11,667 nt of DNA, taken from NCBI GenBank assembly GCA_027449725.1, contig DAIDLB010000041.1, positions 1-11,667 of the forward strand, read 5' to 3'. This document shows positions 5,844-11,667 of this stretch, one piece after another (position 1 is the first letter of the stretch; each line of letters opens with the position of its first letter). Source of the DNA: Chlamydiota bacterium (lineage in GTDB: Bacteria; Chlamydiota; Chlamydiia; Chlamydiales; SM23-39). Below the pieces are notes generated by a model. It did not search any database. It was not told the origin of the DNA and was given only the letters and a program-made list of their open reading frames with translations. A program made the position numbers and the translations under genes.

Positions 5844-6527
5844 ATGAAAACACAAATAATATTATTTCTAACTACACTTGCTTTTTCCGCACCTACTCCT
5901 CAGGGCCAATTCCTTCGCGACAGGCAAGGATACCTCATTCACTTTGACGCCCGAACAAAAAACGCGTGTTGGGTTTATGAGAAACTGTCGGGGCCGATCG
6001 TGCAGAAAAAGACAAGAGTTCGCTTTGTCGAAGACCTTTCGATTCCGGCCCTCTTTCGAACGAGCAATAACGATTTCCGCTATTCCGGTTTCGACCGGGG
6101 GCATCTTTGCCCTTTTGCCGATTTGCCGGAAGACTCTGCAAAAGAGTCCCACATTCTCAGCAACATTTCTCCCCAGGTTCCTTCTTTCAACCGCGGTCTT
6201 TGGCTGCGTCTGGAAAACCATGTAAGGAGCCTTCTCGGCCAATACAAGGAACTCCACATCTATACTTTTCCTCTCTACCTTCCCGAACCGTCGCCGGACG
6301 GTAAGAGGTACGTCCGCTACCAGGTGATTGGGCAAAGCGCGATTGCGGTGCCGACCCATTTTGCCAAAGCGATTTTCGCAAAAGCGGAAGAGGGGGTGGA
6401 GGTGTTTGCCTATCTTCTTCCCAATCGGGAACCCGGGGAGTCTGTTCCTCTGGAAAATTATCGCACGAACCTGCAATCGCTTGAAGCCCTCTCCGGGCTT
6501 CTTTTTCCCTCTCCGGATTCATTTTAG
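5844..6527 (+). CDS. Secreted DNA/RNA non-specific endonuclease (EndoG/NUC1-like)
   Basis: 227 aa beta-beta-alpha-metal nuclease. It would cleave DNA and RNA with Mg2+ outside the cytoplasm. Signal peptide: MKTQIILFLTTLAFSA with probable cleavage near residue 16. Catalytic motif FDRGHLCPFAD with general-base H87 (residues 83-93). The metal ligand is N116 in SFNRGLWLRLE, and the family's N-x-x-x-Q pattern (NISPQ, 107-111) precedes it. All expected catalytic residues are present, so it is probably active. Length fits a compact NUC1 domain with little else. It stands alone on its strand, 66 bp after the SRPBCC gene, with its own -10-like element and an inverted repeat at its start codon. Possible roles are scavenging nucleotides from host or environmental nucleic acid, or acting on the host cell. 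I see no companion immunity gene. The last codons contain a terminator-like hairpin, and the convergent deacetylase gene ends 2 bp further on. Confidence 0.9.
   Translation: MKTQIILFLTTLAFSAPTPQGQFLRDRQGYLIHFDARTKNACWVYEKLSGPIVQKKTRVRFVEDLSIPALFRTSNNDFRYSGFDRGHLCPFADLPEDSAKESHILSNISPQVPSFNRGLWLRLENHVRSLLGQYKELHIYTFPLYLPEPSPDGKRYVRYQVIGQSAIAVPTHFAKAIFAKAEEGVEVFAYLLPNREPGESVPLENYRTNLQSLEALSGLLFPSPDSF
6483..6506 (+). terminator. Intrinsic-terminator-like hairpin inside the nuclease coding region
   Basis: GAAGCCC (6483-6489) and GGGCTTC (6495-6501) form a perfect 7-bp stem with loop TCTCC, followed at once by TTTTT (6502-6506). This is the shape of a rho-independent terminator on the plus strand, but it ends 18 bases before the nuclease stop codon at 6525. 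A 10-bp direct repeat CCCTCTCCGG (6487-6496 and 6507-6516) spans the same place. Only 2 bp separate the convergent stop codons, so a terminator can only fit inside a gene here. Confidence 0.55.
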
Positions 6528-6529
6528 GA

Positions 6530-7270
6530 TTATCTGCCTCGAAGTGTGTTGAGCAGGTGGAACCAGGTGAAGGCGAGGAATCTCTTTAGTTTGAGATGCT
6601 GTGTGGTGGAGGCGAGGTTGTCGCTGATGACGCGGTAGATAATGCCGTTTGTATTTTGCCAGTTTCGGTTCCACGCGTTGCCGATGCGCATCGCGAAAGG
6701 ATAGTGGTTTTTGACAAGCTTGTGGATGGGTTTGTTGAACTTGCCAAGCGGGTAGACAAAAGTGGTTACGGGAGTGTTGAGCTTTTCTTCTAGAAGGGCT
6801 TTGGAGCCGGCGATTTCCCGGTGGACGTCGAGATTGGGGGTAAGGAGGTGGCAGTGGGTGAGTGAATGGGATGCGATGGCGACATGGCCGCTTTGCACCA
6901 TCTCATTGAGCTCGGCCCAGGTACAGAAGGGGGCGTGGGTTTGAAAGGTGTCTCCCTTCATGGCTGCGGAGTAGGGGATGGAGAGGCGGAGATTGGGGTT
7001 GAGGGTGGTGTCTTCGAGGATGTAGGCGGCGGGGACGGCGAGGAGGGCGCGGAGATTGTATTTTTTGAGGAGAGGGTAGGCGTAGTGGTAAAAGTCGTAG
7101 GTCGCATCATCGAATGTCAGGCAGATATTGAGATTGAGGGGAGCGAGAGGCTCGCCCGGCAAGACGATTGGGTAGTGGGCAGCGAGGTGGGCGAAGTGGG
7201 ATTCGAGCATTTCCGGCGGATTTGCGTATTTGCCGGGCCCCACGCGATGATAGAGGAAGGCGAGCATCAT
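6530..7270 (-). CDS. Polysaccharide deacetylase (NodB/CE4 family)
   Basis: 246 aa. Metal-dependent de-N-acetylase of sugar polymers or sugar-lipid intermediates. The CE4 motifs are in order: TFDD (52-55, base and metal aspartates), HSLTH (135-139, the two metal histidines) and YPLG (173-176, standing for the RxxPxG loop). The N-terminal FLYHRVG (5-11) is also usual in bacterial members. No signal peptide, so it probably works on the cytoplasmic face, perhaps on a lipid-linked or LPS sugar. The start ATG at 7270 overlaps the stop of the upstream glycosyltransferase as ATGA, implying one transcript and coupled translation. A second ATG follows at once. The pair suggests that one enzyme adds an N-acetylated sugar and the other deacetylates it (inference). 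The exact substrate cannot be read from sequence. Confidence 0.9.
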   Translation of the reverse strand: MMLAFLYHRVGPGKYANPPEMLESHFAHLAAHYPIVLPGEPLAPLNLNICLTFDDATYDFYHYAYPLLKKYNLRALLAVPAAYILEDTTLNPNLRLSIPYSAAMKGDTFQTHAPFCTWAELNEMVQSGHVAIASHSLTHCHLLTPNLDVHREIAGSKALLEEKLNTPVTTFVYPLGKFNKPIHKLVKNHYPFAMRIGNAWNRNWQNTNGIIYRVISDNLASTTQHLKLKRFLAFTWFHLLNTLRGR

Positions 7271-8004
7271 GAGCGGTTCGCTTCGGCGAGTTTGAGGTAT
7301 TTATAGAAGGCCGTCATCGCATTGTAGGAAGAGATGATGAACCCCTCGGATCCCAAGAAAAGGCCGCGCTTGAGAAGGTAGCTTTTGAGGAAGGCCCCGA
7401 AGGCGTGCCAAAGCGCTGTTTTAAAGGAGGCCTTTTTTTTGTGCTGGTTTTGCATGGCAAAAAGGTCAGTATAGAGCTGCATCTTGGCGAGGAAGTCGGA
7501 GATCGAAAGGTAGGGGGTATGGTGGATCGGGTGGCGGAGGCGGATGACACTTTTGTGCCCCAGAATTCCCTCGTGAACCGAGGCGTCGGAGAAGCGGGTC
7601 GTTTTTCGGTTGTAGAGGCGGATGTGGCTTTCGGGATCCCAGCCGCAGCCCCGAATTTGCTTATTATTGTAAAAGTTCTTGAAGCGGATCTCATAGACGG
7701 AGTGAGGATCGGGGGAGAGGGCTTGCAGCTCCAGACCGAGAGGTTGGGAGATCTCTTCGTCGCTGTCGAGGGCGAGGATCCAGTCGTTTTTAGCTAATGA
7801 GGCCGCTCGGTTTCGCAATTCGCCAAAGCCGGTGAAGGGAGTTTCGTGGACGGTCGTTTTGGGATGGCTTTTGGCGATGGCAATCGTGTTGTCTATCGAG
7901 CCTGTATCGAGAATAAGAATTTCGTCTGCAAAGGAAAGAGAGGAGAGCGATGCCTGGAGGGTGCGGCCCGAATTCTTTGTGAGCATGCATACGCTAATGG
8001 GCAT
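7267..8004 (-). CDS. Family 2 glycosyltransferase, WaaE/KdtX-like (LPS core type)
   Basis: 245 aa, GT-A fold. N-terminal nucleotide-sugar site MPISVCMLTKNSGRTL (1-16), then DEILILDTGSIDNT (27-40), LRNRAAS (63-69) and the metal-binding DSDE (80-83). Further on, a WDPESHIRLYNR stretch and SVHEGIL match the WaaE/KdtX subgroup that adds glucose or a related sugar to the inner core of lipopolysaccharide. The C-terminal part (FLKSYLLKRGLFLGSEGFII) is a hydrophobic/basic patch probably touching the membrane. Start chosen at ATG 8004, where the family usually begins. A TTG at 8013 would add three residues. Neither has a clear ribosome site. First gene of the two-gene unit with the deacetylase, and divergent from the GMP reductase-like gene 55 bp away. 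Confidence 0.88.
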   Translation of the reverse strand: MPISVCMLTKNSGRTLQASLSSLSFADEILILDTGSIDNTIAIAKSHPKTTVHETPFTGFGELRNRAASLAKNDWILALDSDEEISQPLGLELQALSPDPHSVYEIRFKNFYNNKQIRGCGWDPESHIRLYNRKTTRFSDASVHEGILGHKSVIRLRHPIHHTPYLSISDFLAKMQLYTDLFAMQNQHKKKASFKTALWHAFGAFLKSYLLKRGLFLGSEGFIISSYNAMTAFYKYLKLAEANRS

Positions 8005-8059
8005 CGCGGTCAATTGAAGTTTTCGATATGATGAGCCAAGTCTACGGAAGGATTTATTT

Positions 8060-9061
8060 ATGCGCCAAGCTTTAACTTACGACGACGTCGCTCTTGTCCC
8101 TCAATTCAACAATATTCCGTCGCGCACAGAGCCTCTTCTCGAGAGCTGGCTGACCAGAGAGATGAAGCTCGACATCCCGATCCTCGCGGCGAACATGGAC
8201 ACTGTCATCAGTTCAGAGATGGCCGATCTTCTCATCGAGCAAGGCTCAATTCCGATTTTTCATCGCTTCACTAGCTTTGACGAACAGATCGCCTGGGTCA
8301 AGCGCTACCAGAATAAGACGTTCATCTCTTGCGGCATCCAGAAGCTCGACGAGACGAGGCAGCTCTTTGATCTCGGCGCCGCCGGCGTCTGCATCGACGT
8401 CGCGCACGGACACTCCGACCGGATGTTCGCGCACATCGAGGAGCTGAAAAAAAGACATCCCGATAAACAGGTGATCGCCGGCAACGTCTGCACCGCCATG
8501 GCCTATCATGACCTTGTCAACGCGGGAGCCGATGCGGTGAAGGTGGGGGTCGGGCCCGGCGCCGCCTGTACGACGCGGGTTGTCACCGGCTTCGGCGTGC
8601 CGCAATTCACAGCGGTATCCGACTGCGCCAAGATCGCTGAGAAACTCCGCGTCCCGCTCATCGCCGATGGGGGGATCCGCGGGAGCCGCGACGTCGTCCT
8701 GGCTTTGGCTGCGGGGGCGAGCACCGTGATGATCGGAAAGCTCTTTGCCATGACCAAAGAGAGTGCGGCGCAAAAACGGACGACGGCGCAGGGGCTCGAA
8801 GCCAAATTCCGCGGCCAGGCAAGCGCCGATTTTCAAAATGAATTTTACGGGGGGCTCAAAGCCAAAACCGTGGCCGAGGGAGTCGACTTTTGGGGGCCTG
8901 TCACAGGCTCTGCCCTGGAGCTTATAAACAATCTCTTGGGCGGGATCCGGAGCGGGATGACCTATGGCGGCGCCCGCAGCATCAAGGAGCTGCAGAGGAA
9001 GGCCGAGTTCGTCCAGGTGACGAGCGCCTACGGTGTTGAAAGCAGACCCCGCCATGAGTGA
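8060..9061 (+). CDS. GMP reductase / IMP dehydrogenase family enzyme without CBS domains
   Basis: 333 aa TIM-barrel enzyme of purine metabolism. Motifs: [11 protein letters not shown] (5-15), AANMDTV (43-49), the catalytic loop [11 protein letters not shown] (163-173, with catalytic C170 and T172), DGGIRG (203-208) for phosphate binding, and a C-terminal flap. The CBS pair that interrupts most IMP dehydrogenases after the HRF region (68-70) is absent, giving GMP-reductase size. The R-Y dyad typical of the IMP dehydrogenase flap is not visible near residues 253-275, which favours GMP reductase (GMP to IMP, NADPH). The C-terminus ([14 protein letters not shown]) is, however, more like IMP dehydrogenase, so the reaction direction is not certain. 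Strong ribosome site GGAAGGA (8046-8052), seven bases before the ATG. The HD-phosphohydrolase gene follows after 56 bp. Confidence 0.88.
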   Translation: MRQALTYDDVALVPQFNNIPSRTEPLLESWLTREMKLDIPILAANMDTVISSEMADLLIEQGSIPIFHRFTSFDEQIAWVKRYQNKTFISCGIQKLDETRQLFDLGAAGVCIDVAHGHSDRMFAHIEELKKRHPDKQVIAGNVCTAMAYHDLVNAGADAVKVGVGPGAACTTRVVTGFGVPQFTAVSDCAKIAEKLRVPLIADGGIRGSRDVVLALAAGASTVMIGKLFAMTKESAAQKRTTAQGLEAKFRGQASADFQNEFYGGLKAKTVAEGVDFWGPVTGSALELINNLLGGIRSGMTYGGARSIKELQRKAEFVQVTSAYGVESRPRHE

Positions 9062-9117
9062 TTTATCTTGTTCTCAATCGATTTCTGTGCAAGACTTTAA
9101 GGCATAAGTGTGGTGAT

Positions 9118-10437
9118 ATGGTAAAAGATTTTTTACACTCAGACAAAAAAATCTATGACTCGGTGCATGGGTTCATCCCTTTTGACGAGTTTGAAAAAGA
9201 GCTGATCGATTCGGTGCCGTTCCAGAGGCTCCACTACATCCATCAGCTCGGCATCGCCTATCTCGTCTATCCGGGCGCAACACATACGCGCTTTGAACAT
9301 TCGCTCGGCGTAATGTCGCTTGCAACCCTCATGTTTGAAAAAATCTGCAAATCGGTGCGCCCTGACGTCTTCCATTTCGTACCCAGGAAGGGTTCTGCCG
9401 ACTTTCTCTACTGGCGCCGCGTCCTCCGGATGGCGGCTCTTTGCCACGACCTCGGCCACCTGCCATTTTCTCACGTCGCGGAGAACGCTCTCCTCGGAAG
9501 CGACGGGCATGAGAGCTGGACGCTGAAGATCATTGAAAGCAGCTATATGCAGCCGGTCTGGCATAAGCTCAAGAACGCCCCCGCTTATCTGGAAGATCTG
9601 ATCGAGCGGGATATCGTCGAAGACATCAAGATGGTTGCGATCGGCGAGCCGAAATGGAAGTCGCTCTACCCGGGCAGCTCATTTTCCCCCTGGGTGAGGA
9701 TCGTCTCCCAGATCATCACCGGCAATTTTTTCGGAGCCGACCGGATCGACTACCTCCTCCGCGACGCCAAGACGACCGGCGTTGCCTATGGCCTTTTCGA
9801 CTACCACCAGCTGATCGAGACGCTCCGGATCCTCCCTTCGCCCGATGGAGGGACGGACGACTTGCAGCTCGGCATCGATGAAAACGGCCTCGAATCGTGC
9901 GAGGCGCTCCTTCTCGCGCGCCATTTCATGCGCAAGCGGGTCTACCAATACTCGTCGGTCAAGGCCTATGCCTTCCATCTGCGGCGCTTTATGCTCGATC
10001 GCTTTCCCGTCTCGGCGTTCAAGAGCGTTGACGACTTTCTCCATTGGAGCGACCCGGAAATCACCGCCGCCCTAAGTCAAGCGGCGAGAGATCCTAAAGC
10101 CGTTGGCCATGACGACGCGAGAAGCGTTTTCTACCGCCAGCAGCGCTTCCGGGCGATTGCCTTGCCGTCAAACGTCCAAGAAAAAGATCTTGCCCTCTTC
10201 AAGAAAAAGCACATGATCGCCGATAGCGACCTTGCCTGGGAGTTTACGAAAGATCCCTCAATCCAGCCCGAAACGCTGAACTTCCCTGTCGCAAGGCGCC
10301 ATGTCGTAGTTCAAAAAGCGGGCGAAGTATCCGACCTCCTTCTCCGAATCCCTCTCGACAAAGCAAACTGGGTCTACGTCTCGCCAAAACACGATCTTGA
10401 GCTGATCCATTTCCTCGAATCGAGAAACCAGACATGA
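9118..10437 (+). CDS. HD-domain phosphohydrolase (dGTPase/SAMHD1-like, COG1078 type)
   Basis: 439 aa from the ATG at 9118. The family hydrolyses (d)NTPs or related phosphates with a metal held by an HD motif. Seen: YDSVHGFIPFDEFEKELI (13-30), QRLHYIHQLG (36-45), HTRFEHSLGVM (56-66, with first metal histidine H61), LCHDLGHLPFSH (108-119, HD at 110-111), and GADRIDYLLRDA, which supplies the last metal aspartate. This order and the length match the bacterial YwfO-like proteins rather than Dgt proper. The metal-binding residues are all present. An upstream in-frame GTG at 9058 would overlap the previous gene's stop but adds 20 residues unlike the family, so I prefer 9118 despite a weak ribosome site (GGTGAT). 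The stop overlaps the start of the transporter gene as ATGA. With a purine enzyme before it and an NTT-like transporter after it, a role in purine nucleotide balance is likely (inference). Confidence 0.9.
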   Translation: MVKDFLHSDKKIYDSVHGFIPFDEFEKELIDSVPFQRLHYIHQLGIAYLVYPGATHTRFEHSLGVMSLATLMFEKICKSVRPDVFHFVPRKGSADFLYWRRVLRMAALCHDLGHLPFSHVAENALLGSDGHESWTLKIIESSYMQPVWHKLKNAPAYLEDLIERDIVEDIKMVAIGEPKWKSLYPGSSFSPWVRIVSQIITGNFFGADRIDYLLRDAKTTGVAYGLFDYHQLIETLRILPSPDGGTDDLQLGIDENGLESCEALLLARHFMRKRVYQYSSVKAYAFHLRRFMLDRFPVSAFKSVDDFLHWSDPEITAALSQAARDPKAVGHDDARSVFYRQQRFRAIALPSNVQEKDLALFKKKHMIADSDLAWEFTKDPSIQPETLNFPVARRHVVVQKAGEVSDLLLRIPLDKANWVYVSPKHDLELIHFLESRNQT

Positions 10438-11666
10438 ACCCGGTCAAGGAGATCGCCCGGCTCGCAAGAAAAGAAAAACTCTTCGTCTTCTTTGCCATGC
10501 TCACCTGCTTTTGCATCGGCCTGGAATATGCGATCACCCGTCCGGCCAGCCAATCGATCTTCCTCTCCCTTTTTTCCACAGAAGCCCTTCCTTACGCCTG
10601 GCTCTGGACGGTCCCCCTCAACCTCGCCGTCGTCACGCTCTACAACCGCCTCAGTCCCCGCTTCGGCCCTCTCCGGACTCTTGGCCTCGCCGCTCTAGCC
10701 ATCTCTGCCATCCACCTTCTCACCGTATTTCTTTTGCCCGTCTTTCCTAAATTCATCTTCTTTCAATACTGCTGGAAAGACATCTACATCCTCCTGATGT
10801 TCAAACAACTCTGGTCGATGATCCACAGCACGGTCTCCAGCTCGAAAGCCAAAGCGCTCTACGGCGCGATCTTCGGCATGGGGACTGTCGGCTCGATTCT
10901 CGGCAGCAGCGTCGCCGGCTTTTTCGCTACCCGGATCGGATCGGAGAATCTCTTTCTCCTCACGCTCCCGATCTACGCGCTCCTCTTCTTCGCCTATGCC
11001 CGAGCCTATCGCGTCAGCTCCCTCTTGGAGATCCCGCAACCAGAGCAGATCCTCGCCCGCGAAGGATTTTCGCTCATCGCGAAAAACCGCTATCTTCTCG
11101 GCGTCCTCCTCCTCGTCGTCTGCATGCAGGTGAGCGTCGCCCTTGTCGAATACCGGTTCAACCACGCCATCGAAATCGCTATCCCGTCACAAGACCTCCG
11201 CACAGCTGCCGTAGGCAAGCTCATGGGTCTCATCAACATTCTCAGTCTTCTCCTCCAATTTGCAGGCAGCTTCCTCCTCCTCCAATTCTTAGGACTCCGG
11301 CGCAGCCACTTCCTCATTCCCATCCTCCTCTCTTCCACCGCCATCCTCACCCTCTTCAACCCCTCCTTCGCCGCCATCGCCCTCGCTTTCATCACAACAA
11401 AATCCGTCGACTTCTCCCTCTTCGGTGTCATCCGCGAGATGCTCTTCGTCCCTCTCAAGCATGACGAAAAGTTCCGCGCCAAAGCCGTCATCGACGTCTT
11501 CGCCTACCGCACCTCCAAAGCCGCCGCCTCCCTCCTTCTCCTCACCCTCCAGTTCTGGGTCGGCTCCCAAGTCTTCGCCCTCACAGGCACCATCTCCCTA
11601 GCCATCTTCGCCCTCTGGCTCGCCACCGTCGCCCTTCTCTTCCGCAAAGCGCCCGCAGCAGCGTAA
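10434..11666 (+). CDS. Divergent NTT-like (ATP/ADP translocase superfamily) membrane protein
   Basis: 410 aa, about ten to twelve hydrophobic helices, complete. Its C-terminal part has EMLFVPLKHDEKFRAKAVID (335-354), which lines up with EMSYIPLDKESKVKGKAAID of the translocase at the left of this window. The N-terminal and middle parts also align: RPASQSIFL where the translocase has its K48-D49 helix, and KQLWSMIHS (124-132) where it has AELWGG, so the membrane glutamate is Gln125 here and the lysine-aspartate pair is lost. This marks it as a distant, shorter member of the NTT superfamily that probably does not do classical ATP/ADP exchange. Substrate unknown; a nucleotide-related compound is a guess from its partner. 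It starts within the HD gene's stop (ATGA), so the two proteins are probably made together. The stop codon is one base from the window end, so downstream genes are not visible. Confidence 0.83.
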   Translation: MNPVKEIARLARKEKLFVFFAMLTCFCIGLEYAITRPASQSIFLSLFSTEALPYAWLWTVPLNLAVVTLYNRLSPRFGPLRTLGLAALAISAIHLLTVFLLPVFPKFIFFQYCWKDIYILLMFKQLWSMIHSTVSSSKAKALYGAIFGMGTVGSILGSSVAGFFATRIGSENLFLLTLPIYALLFFAYARAYRVSSLLEIPQPEQILAREGFSLIAKNRYLLGVLLLVVCMQVSVALVEYRFNHAIEIAIPSQDLRTAAVGKLMGLINILSLLLQFAGSFLLLQFLGLRRSHFLIPILLSSTAILTLFNPSFAAIALAFITTKSVDFSLFGVIREMLFVPLKHDEKFRAKAVIDVFAYRTSKAAASLLLLTLQFWVGSQVFALTGTISLAIFALWLATVALLFRKAPAAA

Positions 11667-11667
11667 G

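Noticed and set aside
5844..6527. Nuclease considered as a toxin of a toxin-immunity or contact-dependent system.
   Set aside because: There is no toxin-delivery domain, no pre-toxin repeats and no adjacent small immunity gene. It is a compact secreted NUC1 enzyme standing alone.
8014..8032. TTGAAG and TATGAT in the gap before the GMP reductase-like gene, considered as a promoter.
   Set aside because: The spacing between them is only 7 bp, and no good -35 sits 16-18 bp before TATGAT. The -10 alone is too weak to list.
8246..9055. 269-residue minus-strand open frame opposite the GMP reductase-like gene.
   Set aside because: It is a shadow of a highly conserved enzyme, and its product shows no coherent fold or motif.
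9058..10437. HD phosphohydrolase considered as part of an antiphage dNTP-depletion system.
   Set aside because: No other defence genes, integrase or mobile element lie nearby, and the COG1078 type is a common housekeeping gene.

Overview
The window most likely comes from a member of the phylum Chlamydiae, and more likely an environmental (Parachlamydiales-type) lineage than a pathogenic Chlamydia. The strongest evidence is a nucleotide transporter of the ATP/ADP translocase (NTT/Tlc/Npt) family at the left edge, a family largely confined to obligate intracellular bacteria and plastids. A second, divergent member of the same superfamily sits at the right edge. Base composition is balanced, G+C-richer than I would expect for most cultured Chlamydiae, so an uncultured lineage is plausible. 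That placement is inference. All genes look intact, coding density is very high, no stretch over about 100 bases lacks a gene, and I see no tRNA, rRNA, insertion sequence, CRISPR array or phage gene.

Layout, left to right. (1) Minus strand: an MsrB-like protein with a probable secretion signal, followed by the ATP/ADP translocase gene, which runs off the left edge. (2) Plus strand: a small SRPBCC-fold protein. Its 3' end overlaps a minus-strand gene for a secreted, probably outer-membrane protein with an HExxxH motif. (3) Plus strand: an RMD1/DUF155 protein whose 5' end overlaps the start of the HExxxH gene, then a ten-helix EamA transporter that overlaps a second SRPBCC protein. (4) Plus strand: a secreted EndoG-like DNA/RNA nuclease. 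It is preceded by an A/T-rich inverted repeat just before its start codon and carries a terminator-like hairpin inside its last codons. (5) Minus strand: a two-gene unit (family 2 glycosyltransferase, then polysaccharide deacetylase, ATGA overlap), probably for envelope or LPS sugars. (6) Plus strand: a GMP reductase/IMP dehydrogenase-family enzyme without CBS domains, an HD-domain phosphohydrolase of the dGTPase/SAMHD1-like type, and the divergent NTT-like transporter (ATGA overlap with the HD gene).

Two themes emerge. One is nucleotide handling: import at the left end, and purine interconversion, nucleotide hydrolysis and a transporter at the right end. The other is the envelope and secreted space: four products have export signals or envelope roles (MsrB-like, HExxxH protein, nuclease, glycosyltransferase/deacetylase pair). 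No clearly new multi-gene system is visible. The best leads are the MsrB-like protein lacking both usual redox cysteines, the HExxxH outer-membrane-like protein, the GMPR-HD-NTT cluster, and the hairpins around the nuclease gene.
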